The notes under the pieces were generated by a model. It saw only the letters and a list, made by a program, of their open reading frames with translations, had not been told where the DNA came from and searched no databases. A stretch of 64,000 nucleotides of DNA from Balneolaceae bacterium. Its GTDB lineage: Bacteria > Bacteroidota > Rhodothermia > Balneolales > Balneolaceae. Shown here piece after piece: positions 25,617 through 35,210 of this stretch. Position numbers and translations under genes: made by a program. How positions within the stretch are numbered: position 1 is the first letter of the stretch; each line of letters opens with the position of its first letter. Where the stretch lies: contig JAGYJQ010000001.1 in the NCBI GenBank assembly GCA_018401935.1, positions 1 to 64,000 of the forward strand, given 5' to 3'.

Positions 25617-27296
25617 GTGAAATCGAGTCGTCTACTCTTACCGGGGATTTTTAGTTGTATTCTGTTAATCCAGTGCACCCCTTCGATGAATGAAGGTGAT
25701 AACGCTGTTTTAGCAGAAATTGATGGGTATACGGTCTCGGAAGCCCATTTTCTTACCAGTTTTAAGGAGTTGTATTATCGCACTGGTCAAGCCATAGCCC
25801 CAGATCCATCAACCAGAAAAGCCGTCTTGGATTCCGAATTCAATACCTATGTGCTGGCCGTGCACGCCATGGATCAAGGCCTAGATAAGCGAGAGGATGT
25901 AGAGTTTTTAAAGGCTAGGATTCAGGCGCGAGTTTGGACCGAGGAATTCAAGCGCCAGTTGCTATTAAGTGAGTTAGAGGTGAATGAATCTGACCTGCGT
26001 GAGTATTTTGTACGCTTTAACTCCAAAGTGAGAGCCTCCCATCTGTATGCAGAAACCCGTGAAGAAAGTGAGCGACTTTTAGCGCGACTAGAGGCGGGTG
26101 AATCTTTTGAGGAGCTCGCTAGGGAGGTGTTTGGAACGCCTTATTTGCAGGAAAAGGGGGGCGATGTGGGTTTTTTTGGCACCGATGACATGGATGTTTC
26201 TTTTGAGGAAGCGGCATTTACAAACCCGCCGGGTAGCATTGTTGGGCCCGTTCAAACCGCCCAAGGATACAGTATTATTAAGGTAACGGACCGGGTTCAG
26301 AATCCCATATTGACCGAGGCTGATTTTCAGCGACAACGGCCAGAATTAGAACAATACGCTCGAAAAAAACTAGAAGAATTGCATGAGCGAAAGCACTTGG
26401 AAGCGTTTATGGAGACCGTTTCAGTAGATCAGGAATTTATTGTAGCGCTTTTGGGTGAGATTAAAGGACAACAGGGTAGAGAATTAGGAATTCAGCGTAT
26501 AGTACCACCAAACTGGAACGTGGATGATCCCATTATACGACATAAATACGGTATAATGACCTTGGAAGATTGGGCCGCTCAGTGGCAAATAACTCCTGTG
26601 GAATATCTCGAAGGTATATCCTCAGAGTATCATCTTAAATCGGTTCTAAGTGGAATGGCATACCGGTCCTACATGAGTCAGCAGGCTTATGAAGCTGGAA
26701 TTCCAGAACAACCAGCAGTTCAGGCATCTATTCAACAAACCTATTTGAATGCCTTGGCTCGGGAAGTTGAGAGTGAAATTAAAAAGTCAATCGAGTTCAA
26801 CCCGGCTGAATTATATACCACCTTTCAGGCGAATCCTGACCGCTTTATTCAACCAAAACAGGTGCTTCTGCAGCGTATTGTAGTTTCCTCGGAGGAAAAA
26901 GCCGCGCAGGTGTATGATGAACTTGAAAATGGTCAAGATTTTACGAGGATGGTTCAGCTTTACACCGAATCTAATGCTGATTTGATGGTTGATGGGATGA
27001 TGAATTATGAGCAATGGGCTCGTTTGGGCCATTTAGGGCAAGAGTTGCAACAATTAGAGACGGATTATATCACCCGACCCATAGCCTATCAGGCCAATGA
27101 GTACCATATATATAAGTGTTTGGATGTAGTTGAAGCTCGTTCATTGCGATTCGACGAGGCCAAGGAAGCGGTTCAAGATATTTTATTAGAACAAAAATTT
27201 AGAGAAGCCAGGGCTGAGCTAATTGATCAGGTAAAGATAAAACATAATGCGTTCATCGATCTGGAACGTCTAGAAGAAATAACCATTGAAATTTAA
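25617..27296 (+). CDS. SurA/PpiC-type peptidyl-prolyl isomerase lipoprotein
   Basis: 559 aa. The GTG start at 25617 gives a signal peptide with lipobox LLIQC and lipidated C20. A SurA-like helical chaperone part (~25-130) precedes a parvulin (PpiC) domain at ~137-230 (VRASHLYAETREESERLL, GGDVGFFG, GPVQTAQGYSIIKV). A second, more diverged parvulin-like unit lies at ~413-510. Such proteins escort outer-membrane barrels through the periplasm. It is the first gene after the operator-controlled promoter and ends near the TonB receptor start. This suggests a dedicated folding factor for the receptor or other barrels of this locus; that link is inference. Confidence 0.82.
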   Translation: MKSSRLLLPGIFSCILLIQCTPSMNEGDNAVLAEIDGYTVSEAHFLTSFKELYYRTGQAIAPDPSTRKAVLDSEFNTYVLAVHAMDQGLDKREDVEFLKARIQARVWTEEFKRQLLLSELEVNESDLREYFVRFNSKVRASHLYAETREESERLLARLEAGESFEELAREVFGTPYLQEKGGDVGFFGTDDMDVSFEEAAFTNPPGSIVGPVQTAQGYSIIKVTDRVQNPILTEADFQRQRPELEQYARKKLEELHERKHLEAFMETVSVDQEFIVALLGEIKGQQGRELGIQRIVPPNWNVDDPIIRHKYGIMTLEDWAAQWQITPVEYLEGISSEYHLKSVLSGMAYRSYMSQQAYEAGIPEQPAVQASIQQTYLNALAREVESEIKKSIEFNPAELYTTFQANPDRFIQPKQVLLQRIVVSSEEKAAQVYDELENGQDFTRMVQLYTESNADLMVDGMMNYEQWARLGHLGQELQQLETDYITRPIAYQANEYHIYKCLDVVEARSLRFDEAKEAVQDILLEQKFREARAELIDQVKIKHNAFIDLERLEEITIEI

Positions 27297-27300
27297 GGAT

Positions 27301-30300
27301 ATGCGACTAGAAATAGCTGCCTACATAGCTAGGTGGAAAACCGTGCAAATATGGATTCTGTGCCTTTTTATGGGGGTGCTATTCATGGGCAACGCCCTAG
27401 CCCAGTCGGGTAAAATTACGGGAACACTCCTAGATGCGGAGACCAAAGAACCCCTTATTGGGGCTACTGTTGGAATTAAAGGAACCACCAAAGGAGCCAT
27501 AACCGATGTAGATGGAAATTATCTCATGCTTAATGTTGCTCCTGGAACCTATGTGCTGGAAGCGAGATACATAGGTTACGCAACGGGAGTCGTTCAAGAG
27601 GTCATTGTACGATCCAATCTAACCACCAACCAAGATTTTGAATTAATCTTGGAATCTTTTGAGGGGGAAGAAGTGGTTGTGGTCGCTGAAAGGCAGACCG
27701 TCATTAAGGATATAACCAGTTCCGAGGCGCGCGTTAGCAGCGATGAAATTGCCAAATTACCCGTTCAAGAATTAACGGATGTTATACAGCTGCAAGCGGG
27801 TGTTAACGTGGGAAATGACGGAGGAATTCACATTCGGGGTGGACGAACAACGGAGGTTTCTTATGTGGTGGACGGGATTCGTGTGACCGATGATTATGAC
27901 GGAAGTAATGGTCTGCGACTAGAAAATGAGTCTATACAAGAACTTCAGGTCATCTCAGGCTCTTTTAACGCCGAGCATGGTCAGGCCTTATCCGGGATAG
28001 TCAATGTAGTAACCAAGGCAGGAAACAATAATTTTGAAGCCTCTTTTAGCGGATGGGGTGGGGGGTATTTAGCCACGAACGAATCTCAGCTTTACGACGG
28101 TATTGGAACTGACTTAGCTAGTTTTAACCCTACTAGAATGTATAATTATACCGCTTCGGTTTCTGGTCCTATCATCCGGGATAAACTAACCTTTTTTGCT
28201 ACCGCTCGAAAATTTCAAAACGAAGGGTGGCTAAACGGGCGAAACGCCTACTCTCCCCACGGAAAATATGTGGAGCGGGTACCATTAGGAACCGATTTGT
28301 CTACCTATCAAACATTATATGGTGAACGGGTCGATTTATCCATGCCCTACTATACCGCTGACACGGTACTGGTGCAAGGACAAGAGTATTTAGAAATTCG
28401 AGACGATGGGACTCGTGATAGTAGTTTGGTTTCTATGAATCGCTTCGAGACTCAAAGTGTTCAGGGGAATTTGGAATTCAAGCCTTTGACCTGGTTAAAA
28501 TTCAATCTGATTGGAACCTATGCTCAGGAAGAAGGGGGTGGATTTGACTTTGGTAACCGCTTTGTGCCTAACGGGATGAGCAACACCTACCGGAACAATT
28601 ATTCGTTGAATTTCAAAACAACCATTACCCCAGCTGCAAACACCTTTATCACGGTGAATCTTGCTAATAGGTTCAACGAGTATAATAGTTACTTGTACGA
28701 AGATCCATGGGACCCTCGGTATTTTAATTATGAAAACCTGTCGCATCCATTATTTGGAACTTCAAATGTGCTATACGGGAATCAAATTACTAGCGCAGGC
28801 CAATTCAATACCTATGGGACCAATAATTCTCGCTTTAACCGATTCACCGATTCCTACATCGCTAAGGCCGAAATTTCTTCACAGATCAATGAACACCATT
28901 TTATAAAAGCAGGAGTCAGTGCTCAATTTGACGAGATTTTCTTTGAGAGTATTAGTTTATCACCCTTGAGTCAGCAGGGAGTATCCATTCCAGATGGAAC
29001 TCCCCAGGAGCTGATTGATAAAGGCCTTATCGAATTGGGATATCCCGAAATAAATTCCCCTGGCTTTCAGCGATACACCGAAAGGCCAAGAAATTATAGT
29101 GCATACATTCAGGATAAGATTGAATACGATGATCTGATCATCAATGTAGGGGTGCGATTCGACTACTTTGACCCGAATACCGATGTTCCAGCCGATCCTG
29201 AAGACCCGGATATTAATCTTCCTACAAAATCAGAGAATCTGTATACCGATGCCAATGGGAATGGTCAACAAGACGAAGGTGAGCCCAGCTTAACCGTCGC
29301 CGACCGGCAAGCATATTGGTGGAAAGCTGCATCCGCAAAATATCAAATAAGCCCTCGAATTGGAGTGGCCTATCCCATTAATGAAGGGGGGGTAATTTAC
29401 TTTTCCTATGGGTATTTCTTTCAAATGCCTTCCTATGACCGGTTATATACCAACAGCCAAATTTTACTTTCTCAAACGGGTGGCGATCAAGGTTTGTTCG
29501 GAAATCCAAACCTAGAAGCAGAAAAGTCCATTCAGTATGAATTAGGGTTAAAGCAAGAAATCTTTGAGGGCACGGCTATTGAGCTAACGGGGTACTATAA
29601 AGATACCCGTGACTATGTTTCTTCTCGGCCTCAAATTACGGGCGCGCCATCCATCACCTACGGAATTTATTATAACAGAGATTTTTCAAAATCGTTGGGG
29701 ACTACCTTCGCCTTTAACCAGTTTGTGAATCAGCGTTTTAATTTTGGATTGGATTACACCTTTAGTGTAGTTGAGGGAAGTAATAGTGATCCCGCATCGG
29801 AGTATTTTGCGATACTAGCACAGGGAAGCCAGATAGATTCGACCAATCAAACCAACACCCTGACAAAAATTGTCCAACCCCTAAATTGGGATCGAACCCA
29901 TATTATCAATGGCTCTATGTTCTTCACTGGCGATACCTGGGGAACCAATGTGCTGGCTCGTTTTGCCTCTGGTACCCCTTATACCCCTGATCGAAATATC
30001 CCTGGCGTGCTAGTGGGCGAGGTTGCATCAACCAGAGACTTGCGTAACACCGCACGATTACCCAATCGTTTTACCCTGGATATAAACGCGTACAAAAATA
30101 TTGACCTACAGGGAGACGCTCAGCTACAAGTCTTTTTTAATGTATATAACCTACTCGACACTAAAATAGTTAACGGGGTGTATTCCGATTCTGGATTGCC
30201 TACGCGTCCACTGCCCGCGCGAGTGATTCCCGGTGCTCATCCCGATTATTACAACAACCCAACCTTTTATGCTGAGCCTCGACGAGTCCAACTCGGAGTT

Positions 30301-30315
30301 CAATTTTCATTTTAA
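27301..30315 (+). CDS. SusC-like TonB-dependent receptor
   Basis: 1004 aa from the ATG at 27301; a TTG at 27286, inside the previous gene, would add five residues. A signal peptide ends at NALAQ (~35). A carboxypeptidase-regulatory-like domain follows at ~38-115 (KITGTLLDAETKEPLIGATV, GTYVLEARYIGY). The TonB plug (~125-235) includes LPVQELTDVIQLQAGVNV, IHIRGGRTTEVSYVVDGI and ALSGIVNVVTKAG. The 22-strand barrel ends with VQLGVQFSF. In this locus it probably imports maltodextrins. No SusD-like glycan-binding lipoprotein follows, unlike Bacteroides SusCD pairs; instead a 1277-aa secreted protein starts two bases after its stop. Confidence 0.88.
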   Translation: MRLEIAAYIARWKTVQIWILCLFMGVLFMGNALAQSGKITGTLLDAETKEPLIGATVGIKGTTKGAITDVDGNYLMLNVAPGTYVLEARYIGYATGVVQEVIVRSNLTTNQDFELILESFEGEEVVVVAERQTVIKDITSSEARVSSDEIAKLPVQELTDVIQLQAGVNVGNDGGIHIRGGRTTEVSYVVDGIRVTDDYDGSNGLRLENESIQELQVISGSFNAEHGQALSGIVNVVTKAGNNNFEASFSGWGGGYLATNESQLYDGIGTDLASFNPTRMYNYTASVSGPIIRDKLTFFATARKFQNEGWLNGRNAYSPHGKYVERVPLGTDLSTYQTLYGERVDLSMPYYTADTVLVQGQEYLEIRDDGTRDSSLVSMNRFETQSVQGNLEFKPLTWLKFNLIGTYAQEEGGGFDFGNRFVPNGMSNTYRNNYSLNFKTTITPAANTFITVNLANRFNEYNSYLYEDPWDPRYFNYENLSHPLFGTSNVLYGNQITSAGQFNTYGTNNSRFNRFTDSYIAKAEISSQINEHHFIKAGVSAQFDEIFFESISLSPLSQQGVSIPDGTPQELIDKGLIELGYPEINSPGFQRYTERPRNYSAYIQDKIEYDDLIINVGVRFDYFDPNTDVPADPEDPDINLPTKSENLYTDANGNGQQDEGEPSLTVADRQAYWWKAASAKYQISPRIGVAYPINEGGVIYFSYGYFFQMPSYDRLYTNSQILLSQTGGDQGLFGNPNLEAEKSIQYELGLKQEIFEGTAIELTGYYKDTRDYVSSRPQITGAPSITYGIYYNRDFSKSLGTTFAFNQFVNQRFNFGLDYTFSVVEGSNSDPASEYFAILAQGSQIDSTNQTNTLTKIVQPLNWDRTHIINGSMFFTGDTWGTNVLARFASGTPYTPDRNIPGVLVGEVASTRDLRNTARLPNRFTLDINAYKNIDLQGDAQLQVFFNVYNLLDTKIVNGVYSDSGLPTRPLPARVIPGAHPDYYNNPTFYAEPRRVQLGVQFSF

Positions 30316-30317
30316 GC

Positions 30318-33300
30318 ATGCGAATGTATCCTATGTCCTATAAATACCTTTATATCACCCTATTCATTGTCTTGTTGGGGATTTCAAACCCGGAAGGCTT
30401 CGCACAAGTCTCTGATTATGAGCCTAGTGAGGAACGCTCGGATTTTAATAACCGTAAAATTTCCATTATGGATGGGAACAGGTTGCGGGCTACCTATCAT
30501 AATAATGGACATGCTGGGCGTCGAAATTCTGGTGCATTGAACGAACTATTATTTGAATTTCCTCGAAACACGAACAGGGAGTACATGTATTTTATGAGTG
30601 TGATGTTCGGTACGGAAGTGCCCGATCAAAGTACTCCTGAAGAAGATGTTTTTCCTCTGGTGAACACCGCCTCGTACAAAACATCCCGAGATGGGCGGAG
30701 TAACTGGTCATTGAATCCTATAGATGGATATACCCGAGATAATTCGGATGAGATGGCCCGTAGTGATCGTGGCCCTGAGTCACCATTAGGGAATACTTGG
30801 CCCAATGCGTGGCCCGATAAATTTGAAGATGGTGGCGATGGCTGGGCCGGTTCTTGGAATGGTTATTTTGGCCGCGATCAATTCAATGCCGATGTGGAGT
30901 TCTATTACAAAGCCGGGGATGATACTTATACTCGTTATGTGGGTTCTCGCTATCAACCCGATGAGACCGATCCTACTAGAGGTGGCTTAGGTTTAATATT
31001 GGAAACTCGAATCCTGGCTTGGTCCCAGACCTTAGTAAATGCAACTCATTTCAATCTATTTGAGCTTAAAAATGATGCGAGTTACGATTACCCAAGAATG
31101 GCCTTTGGTTTATGGATTGCTGATTTCGTTGCTGGAGGTGGTCCTACCGATACCCCTCTGTTCGATAATATTAGAGCCATTGCCTATTTGACGGATACCG
31201 ACCGCCTAAGTGGTGGAAATGTATTTGATGGGGGGCTTATTGGCGAAATGGGGTTGAAATTTATTGAAACACCAGGAAATCCTATTGACGGTATTGATAA
31301 TGATGGCGACAGCGATACCTATAATACTAGCAGTGATATTTTTGACCCGGACAATGTAGACCTATTCAGTCGATTAACGACAGCAGGGGGTGGGTTTTAT
31401 GACAATATTTCTACGGTTCGAGATACTTTAATTAGAGTCTTTAATGCCGGTGATTTTGAGGAGCGAGTGGTCAATATAGGAGATCCAATTGTCCTTATTC
31501 TTGAAGATTACAGCCGGGTAATTCATACCTATGACGGGAACCCTTTTACATCCCAAGGTCGAAGCTATGATTTTGGCGGATCGCCTTTTACGGTTCACGA
31601 AGACCTACTACCAGAAACGGACGAAGATTTTGGCATTCATATAGATGGGTTAGATAACGATTTTGACGGGTTAATTGATGAAAACCAGCCGAACCACTTG
31701 ACCAAAAGCACCTACGTTCCATCCTTGGATCAATTCCAAACCCGCCCCGTACGATTTATTAACTATCTGGAATTCACCGCAGGTGACACCCTACAACGAG
31801 GCTTAATTGTTCCTAACCAGACCATACGAGCACGAATGGCTTCTGATGCTGCCTTTGCTTCGCTGGTCAACGATGAGTATTCCGGGCGTCTTCAGAACTT
31901 TCATACGAGTGCTCCTATGATCGATGAAGGTCGTGAAGATTATTTTGATAATGACGATGATTGGAATATTCTGATCGACGATGTGGGTATTCAAGGCGAT
32001 CCCAATTCGGCTAGTTTAGGGCAGGGCGACGGATTTCCAACCTCGGGTGCCGGGACCGTATTTCCAGGAGAATCCGGTATTGATAAAACGGATGTGAGCG
32101 AAACCGATCTCATTGGGGTATCACGAGTCCGTATTTTTGATGCAGGTGCGCTTCAAGTAACCCAAGACACCGATATTTGGTTGCGTTATTTGATTCCCGG
32201 GGAATTCGTGGAAACCCAAGGAACCGATTCCGATATTTATGTTTCGTCCGGTTTATTCCCGCTGGCAAAAGGAACTTCCGAACGATTTGCTGTGGCAATT
32301 ACGGCAGCTCAAGAAAATCAACAGAACGCATTATTTGATCGTCAACGGGTTAATCAGCGATTAAACGACGCAACCAAGGCCTATGAAGCCGATTATCAGT
32401 TCGCTGTTGCGCCTGATCCACCTATTATTACCGCCGTGCCTGGGAATGGTAGAGTTACCCTATACTGGGACACCAACTCAGAGAATTCATTTGACCGTTA
32501 TATGAACCTTCAAACCGGTAATGGATATGATTTTGAAGGCTATAAAGTGTATCGCACTACCGATGTATCTTTTGAGGAGATTAGAAGTATTACTGACGGC
32601 CGAGGTGGGAAGACCTTCTTACAACCTGAGGCTATTTACGATCTGCAGAACGGAGTGTTTGGGTTTCATCCAGTTTCTGAAAATGGACTTCAGTTTGATA
32701 TGGGCAGTGATTCTGGTATACGTCGTATTTATGAAGATACTACCGTGGTAAACGGGCGTAAATACTATTATGCCGTTACGGCCTTTGACCGTGGTTTAGA
32801 AATAGCTGGCATAAGTCCTTCTGAATCACCCGTTCAGATCTCTCTAAATCCTGATGGAAGTGTAGATTTTGGGCAAAATGTCCTTGAGGTTCGAGCTTCT
32901 AGAGAACAGGCTGGGTATATAAGTCCAACGAGTCCTTTAGCGGCTATTTATCAAGGTGCGCCAGGGGGCACTGTTGAAGTAGAAGTGATCGATCCCAAGG
33001 AGTTAAAGCCAGATAACCTATATGAAGTTGTTTTCGAAGATACTTTAATTAGTGGTGGTTCGAATCCCGACACCCTCAAAACAAAAAACTTTACCTTGCG
33101 AAACATTACTACAGGTACTCCAGATACCTTACTTTCTCGGTTTACCAGCTTAAATGGCGTAGGAAACCCAGTAACCGAAGGCTTCACAGTGCGAGTTGCC
33201 AATATCGAATCCTTTGGGTTAAATGTAGCGCGTTCTGGTTGGTTTACCGGAGACACAGAGGCTATGGATATCCATGGATTTTCCTTTATTACCCAAGCCG

Positions 33301-34151
33301 CCCCAAAAGTGTCAGATTATGAGTTGATTATAGGAGATAATGTTGGATTTGGGCAATCAATCGAAAAAGAAATTGAGGTAGCCACAGGTTTTTTCCAAAC
33401 CTTACCGTCCATTCCAACTAATTTCAAGGTGGTGAATACCTATACCGGAGAAGAGGCTAAGTATGCTTTTGCTGATTTAAATGTGAGTACCTCTTTTCAG
33501 CAAAGATGTAATCCAACGATCATCGTGCCCGGCAATTATACCCCACCGGAACCAGGTGAATTATCCGCTGTGGCCGGCTTTAGTGGACGCTGCTCGGACG
33601 TGTTGTTTTTGATAGAAGATTTTAGAGGAGTGGAGGATACGCTGACCTACAAAATTGAAATGGCGCCCCTATTAATAAATGGCAATCTAGAAACCAGAAA
33701 CCCAGTGGCAGGTGATACACTCAAAATCTTTACCACTAAGCCATTTTCTTCGAATGATATTTTTCGCTTTCGTTTCGACAGTGAAAACGTACCCCGAATT
33801 GACGCGGATTCAGCAGCATCTGCACTGGATGATATATTGGTTATACCGAACCCATATAAGGTGGCCAATATTTACGAACCAAGTGTAACAAACACCAATT
33901 TTCAACATAACAGAGAATTGCATTTCACCGGAATGCCGGCTCCAGCTACTCTTAGAATATTTACTGTTTCTGGGGTTCTACTTCGTGAAATTACCATTAC
34001 AGAATCGGATTTAACCAGTGCGTATGGGGGATCCTATGTTTGGAATATGCTAACCAAGGACAACTTGGAAATTTCCTATGGAATCTATCTATATCATGTG
34101 GAAGCACCAGGTGTTGGGGAGAAGGTGGGTAAATTTGCGGTTATTAAATAA
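30318..34151 (+). CDS. Large secreted protein with FN3-like and calcium-loop motifs
   Basis: 1277 aa with a signal peptide (to ~30, GFAQ). The first ~670 residues are not recognised. They contain two Asp-rich loops of the thrombospondin-type-3/calcium-binding kind: GIDNDGDSDT and GLDNDFDGLIDENQ. A third acidic stretch is DYFDNDDDWNILIDD. A fibronectin type III-like region lies at ~700-850 (VPGNGRVTLYWD, GYKVYRT, YYYAVTAFDRG). The last ~110 residues resemble a FlgD-like/T9SS sorting domain (VIPNPYKV, ATLRIFTVSGVLLREI, YGIYLYHVEAPG, GKFAVIK). It sits where SusD would be in a Bacteroides locus and may be the receptor's surface partner. That role is inferred from position only. Confidence 0.65.
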   Translation: MRMYPMSYKYLYITLFIVLLGISNPEGFAQVSDYEPSEERSDFNNRKISIMDGNRLRATYHNNGHAGRRNSGALNELLFEFPRNTNREYMYFMSVMFGTEVPDQSTPEEDVFPLVNTASYKTSRDGRSNWSLNPIDGYTRDNSDEMARSDRGPESPLGNTWPNAWPDKFEDGGDGWAGSWNGYFGRDQFNADVEFYYKAGDDTYTRYVGSRYQPDETDPTRGGLGLILETRILAWSQTLVNATHFNLFELKNDASYDYPRMAFGLWIADFVAGGGPTDTPLFDNIRAIAYLTDTDRLSGGNVFDGGLIGEMGLKFIETPGNPIDGIDNDGDSDTYNTSSDIFDPDNVDLFSRLTTAGGGFYDNISTVRDTLIRVFNAGDFEERVVNIGDPIVLILEDYSRVIHTYDGNPFTSQGRSYDFGGSPFTVHEDLLPETDEDFGIHIDGLDNDFDGLIDENQPNHLTKSTYVPSLDQFQTRPVRFINYLEFTAGDTLQRGLIVPNQTIRARMASDAAFASLVNDEYSGRLQNFHTSAPMIDEGREDYFDNDDDWNILIDDVGIQGDPNSASLGQGDGFPTSGAGTVFPGESGIDKTDVSETDLIGVSRVRIFDAGALQVTQDTDIWLRYLIPGEFVETQGTDSDIYVSSGLFPLAKGTSERFAVAITAAQENQQNALFDRQRVNQRLNDATKAYEADYQFAVAPDPPIITAVPGNGRVTLYWDTNSENSFDRYMNLQTGNGYDFEGYKVYRTTDVSFEEIRSITDGRGGKTFLQPEAIYDLQNGVFGFHPVSENGLQFDMGSDSGIRRIYEDTTVVNGRKYYYAVTAFDRGLEIAGISPSESPVQISLNPDGSVDFGQNVLEVRASREQAGYISPTSPLAAIYQGAPGGTVEVEVIDPKELKPDNLYEVVFEDTLISGGSNPDTLKTKNFTLRNITTGTPDTLLSRFTSLNGVGNPVTEGFTVRVANIESFGLNVARSGWFTGDTEAMDIHGFSFITQAAPKVSDYELIIGDNVGFGQSIEKEIEVATGFFQTLPSIPTNFKVVNTYTGEEAKYAFADLNVSTSFQQRCNPTIIVPGNYTPPEPGELSAVAGFSGRCSDVLFLIEDFRGVEDTLTYKIEMAPLLINGNLETRNPVAGDTLKIFTTKPFSSNDIFRFRFDSENVPRIDADSAASALDDILVIPNPYKVANIYEPSVTNTNFQHNRELHFTGMPAPATLRIFTVSGVLLREITITESDLTSAYGGSYVWNMLTKDNLEISYGIYLYHVEAPGVGEKVGKFAVIK

Positions 34152-34158
34152 GATATTT

Positions 34159-35181
34159 ATGAAAACAGAACGAATGACATCTCGCTTAGTTTGGACACTT
34201 ATGCTATTAACCTTACCGATGGTCGCGTATCCGCAGCTATCCAAAGTAGGGACATCCGCTGCTGAATTTTTGCGAATACCCGTAGGAGCAAGAGCCTCTG
34301 CAATGGGTGCATACACAGCTAACATGAACGATGGGTCATCTATGGTGCTGAATCCTGCTGGATTGGCCTCCTTATCCAATAATGAAGTTCTTGTAGAAAT
34401 AACTCCGTGGTATTTGGATATGACCCATAGTTTCTTTGGCGCAGCTATGCCTACTGATAAAGGTGTTATTGGAGTCCATGTTCTTTCGTTGAATTATGGT
34501 GAATTTGAAGAAACCACCGCGGAGGCACAGGGATTAACGGGGCGTACATTTAGTGCTTACTCGGTATCATTTGGCCTGAGTTATGCCCGGCAGTTACTCC
34601 CACAATTTAGTGTTGGTGGCACGGCAAAAGTGGTGCATGAACAAATTGCCAAAAGTTCGGCATCGGCCCTTGCCTTCGATATAGGAACAGTCTATCAAAC
34701 CCCATTTGATGACATCCGATTTGGAGTGAGTGTAACTAATTTTGGCTCTAAATTGCAGATGAATGGAAATGATTTAATCATTAGTTCGGATCCTGATGAG
34801 TCTCAATCTGGTAATTATGAGCCGGACGCCATACTTGCCACCCAATCGTTTGATTTGCCATTGATGCTGAAAGTGGGGCTTACCTGGGATGCGTTTGAGC
34901 GTGAAAACGCCCGTTTAACCCTATCTGTGGATGGAAACAATCCTACTAACAACACCCAGAGTGTGAGTATGGGTGGTGAATTATCGCTGGCCAACGAACA
35001 AGTTATGCTGCGAGCAGGCTTGCCGTACTTAGGGCAAGAGGACAAAATTGAGACCTTTACCTCGGGAATAGGAGTTCGATACCGTACCCCTAACGGTTTA
35101 GGACTTGGATTTAATTACAGTTATCACGGATATAACTATTTGGGAGATGTCAACAAATTGAGTGTACAGATTTTCTTTTAA
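34159..35181 (+). CDS. PorV/PorQ family outer-membrane barrel protein
   Basis: 340 aa from the ATG at 34159. The frame extends back to 34078, but this would overlap the previous gene and remove the signal peptide from the N-terminus, so 34159 is preferred. A signal peptide (~1-26) is followed by the family hallmark SAAEFLRIPVGARASAMGAY and SMVLNPAGLA. A FadL-like barrel ends in VNKLSVQIFF. In T9SS, PorV shuttles cargo from the translocon to the attachment complex, while PorQ-like members have related roles. Its place between a TonB receptor unit and a T9SS cargo gene suggests a locus-specific cargo shuttle. Confidence 0.82.
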   Translation: MKTERMTSRLVWTLMLLTLPMVAYPQLSKVGTSAAEFLRIPVGARASAMGAYTANMNDGSSMVLNPAGLASLSNNEVLVEITPWYLDMTHSFFGAAMPTDKGVIGVHVLSLNYGEFEETTAEAQGLTGRTFSAYSVSFGLSYARQLLPQFSVGGTAKVVHEQIAKSSASALAFDIGTVYQTPFDDIRFGVSVTNFGSKLQMNGNDLIISSDPDESQSGNYEPDAILATQSFDLPLMLKVGLTWDAFERENARLTLSVDGNNPTNNTQSVSMGGELSLANEQVMLRAGLPYLGQEDKIETFTSGIGVRYRTPNGLGLGFNYSYHGYNYLGDVNKLSVQIFF

Positions 35182-35199
35182 CCTAAACAACAACAAAAT

Positions 35200-35205
35200 A
35201 AGGAG
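35200..35205 (+). promoter_or_regulatory. Strong Shine-Dalgarno sequence
   Basis: AAGGAG lies five bases before the ATG at 35211. Most genes here have weak or no such site, so this one suggests high translation of the starch-binding protein. Confidence 0.7.
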
Positions 35206-35210
35206 TCAAA

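Noticed and set aside
30318-34151. SusD-like glycan-binding lipoprotein
   Set aside because: It has no lipobox, is over twice the SusD length, and shows FN3-like and Asp-rich loop motifs instead of the SusD helical repeats.
34078-34158. Longer N-terminus for the PorV-like gene
   Set aside because: It lies inside the preceding gene and would hide the signal peptide that begins at the ATG at 34159.
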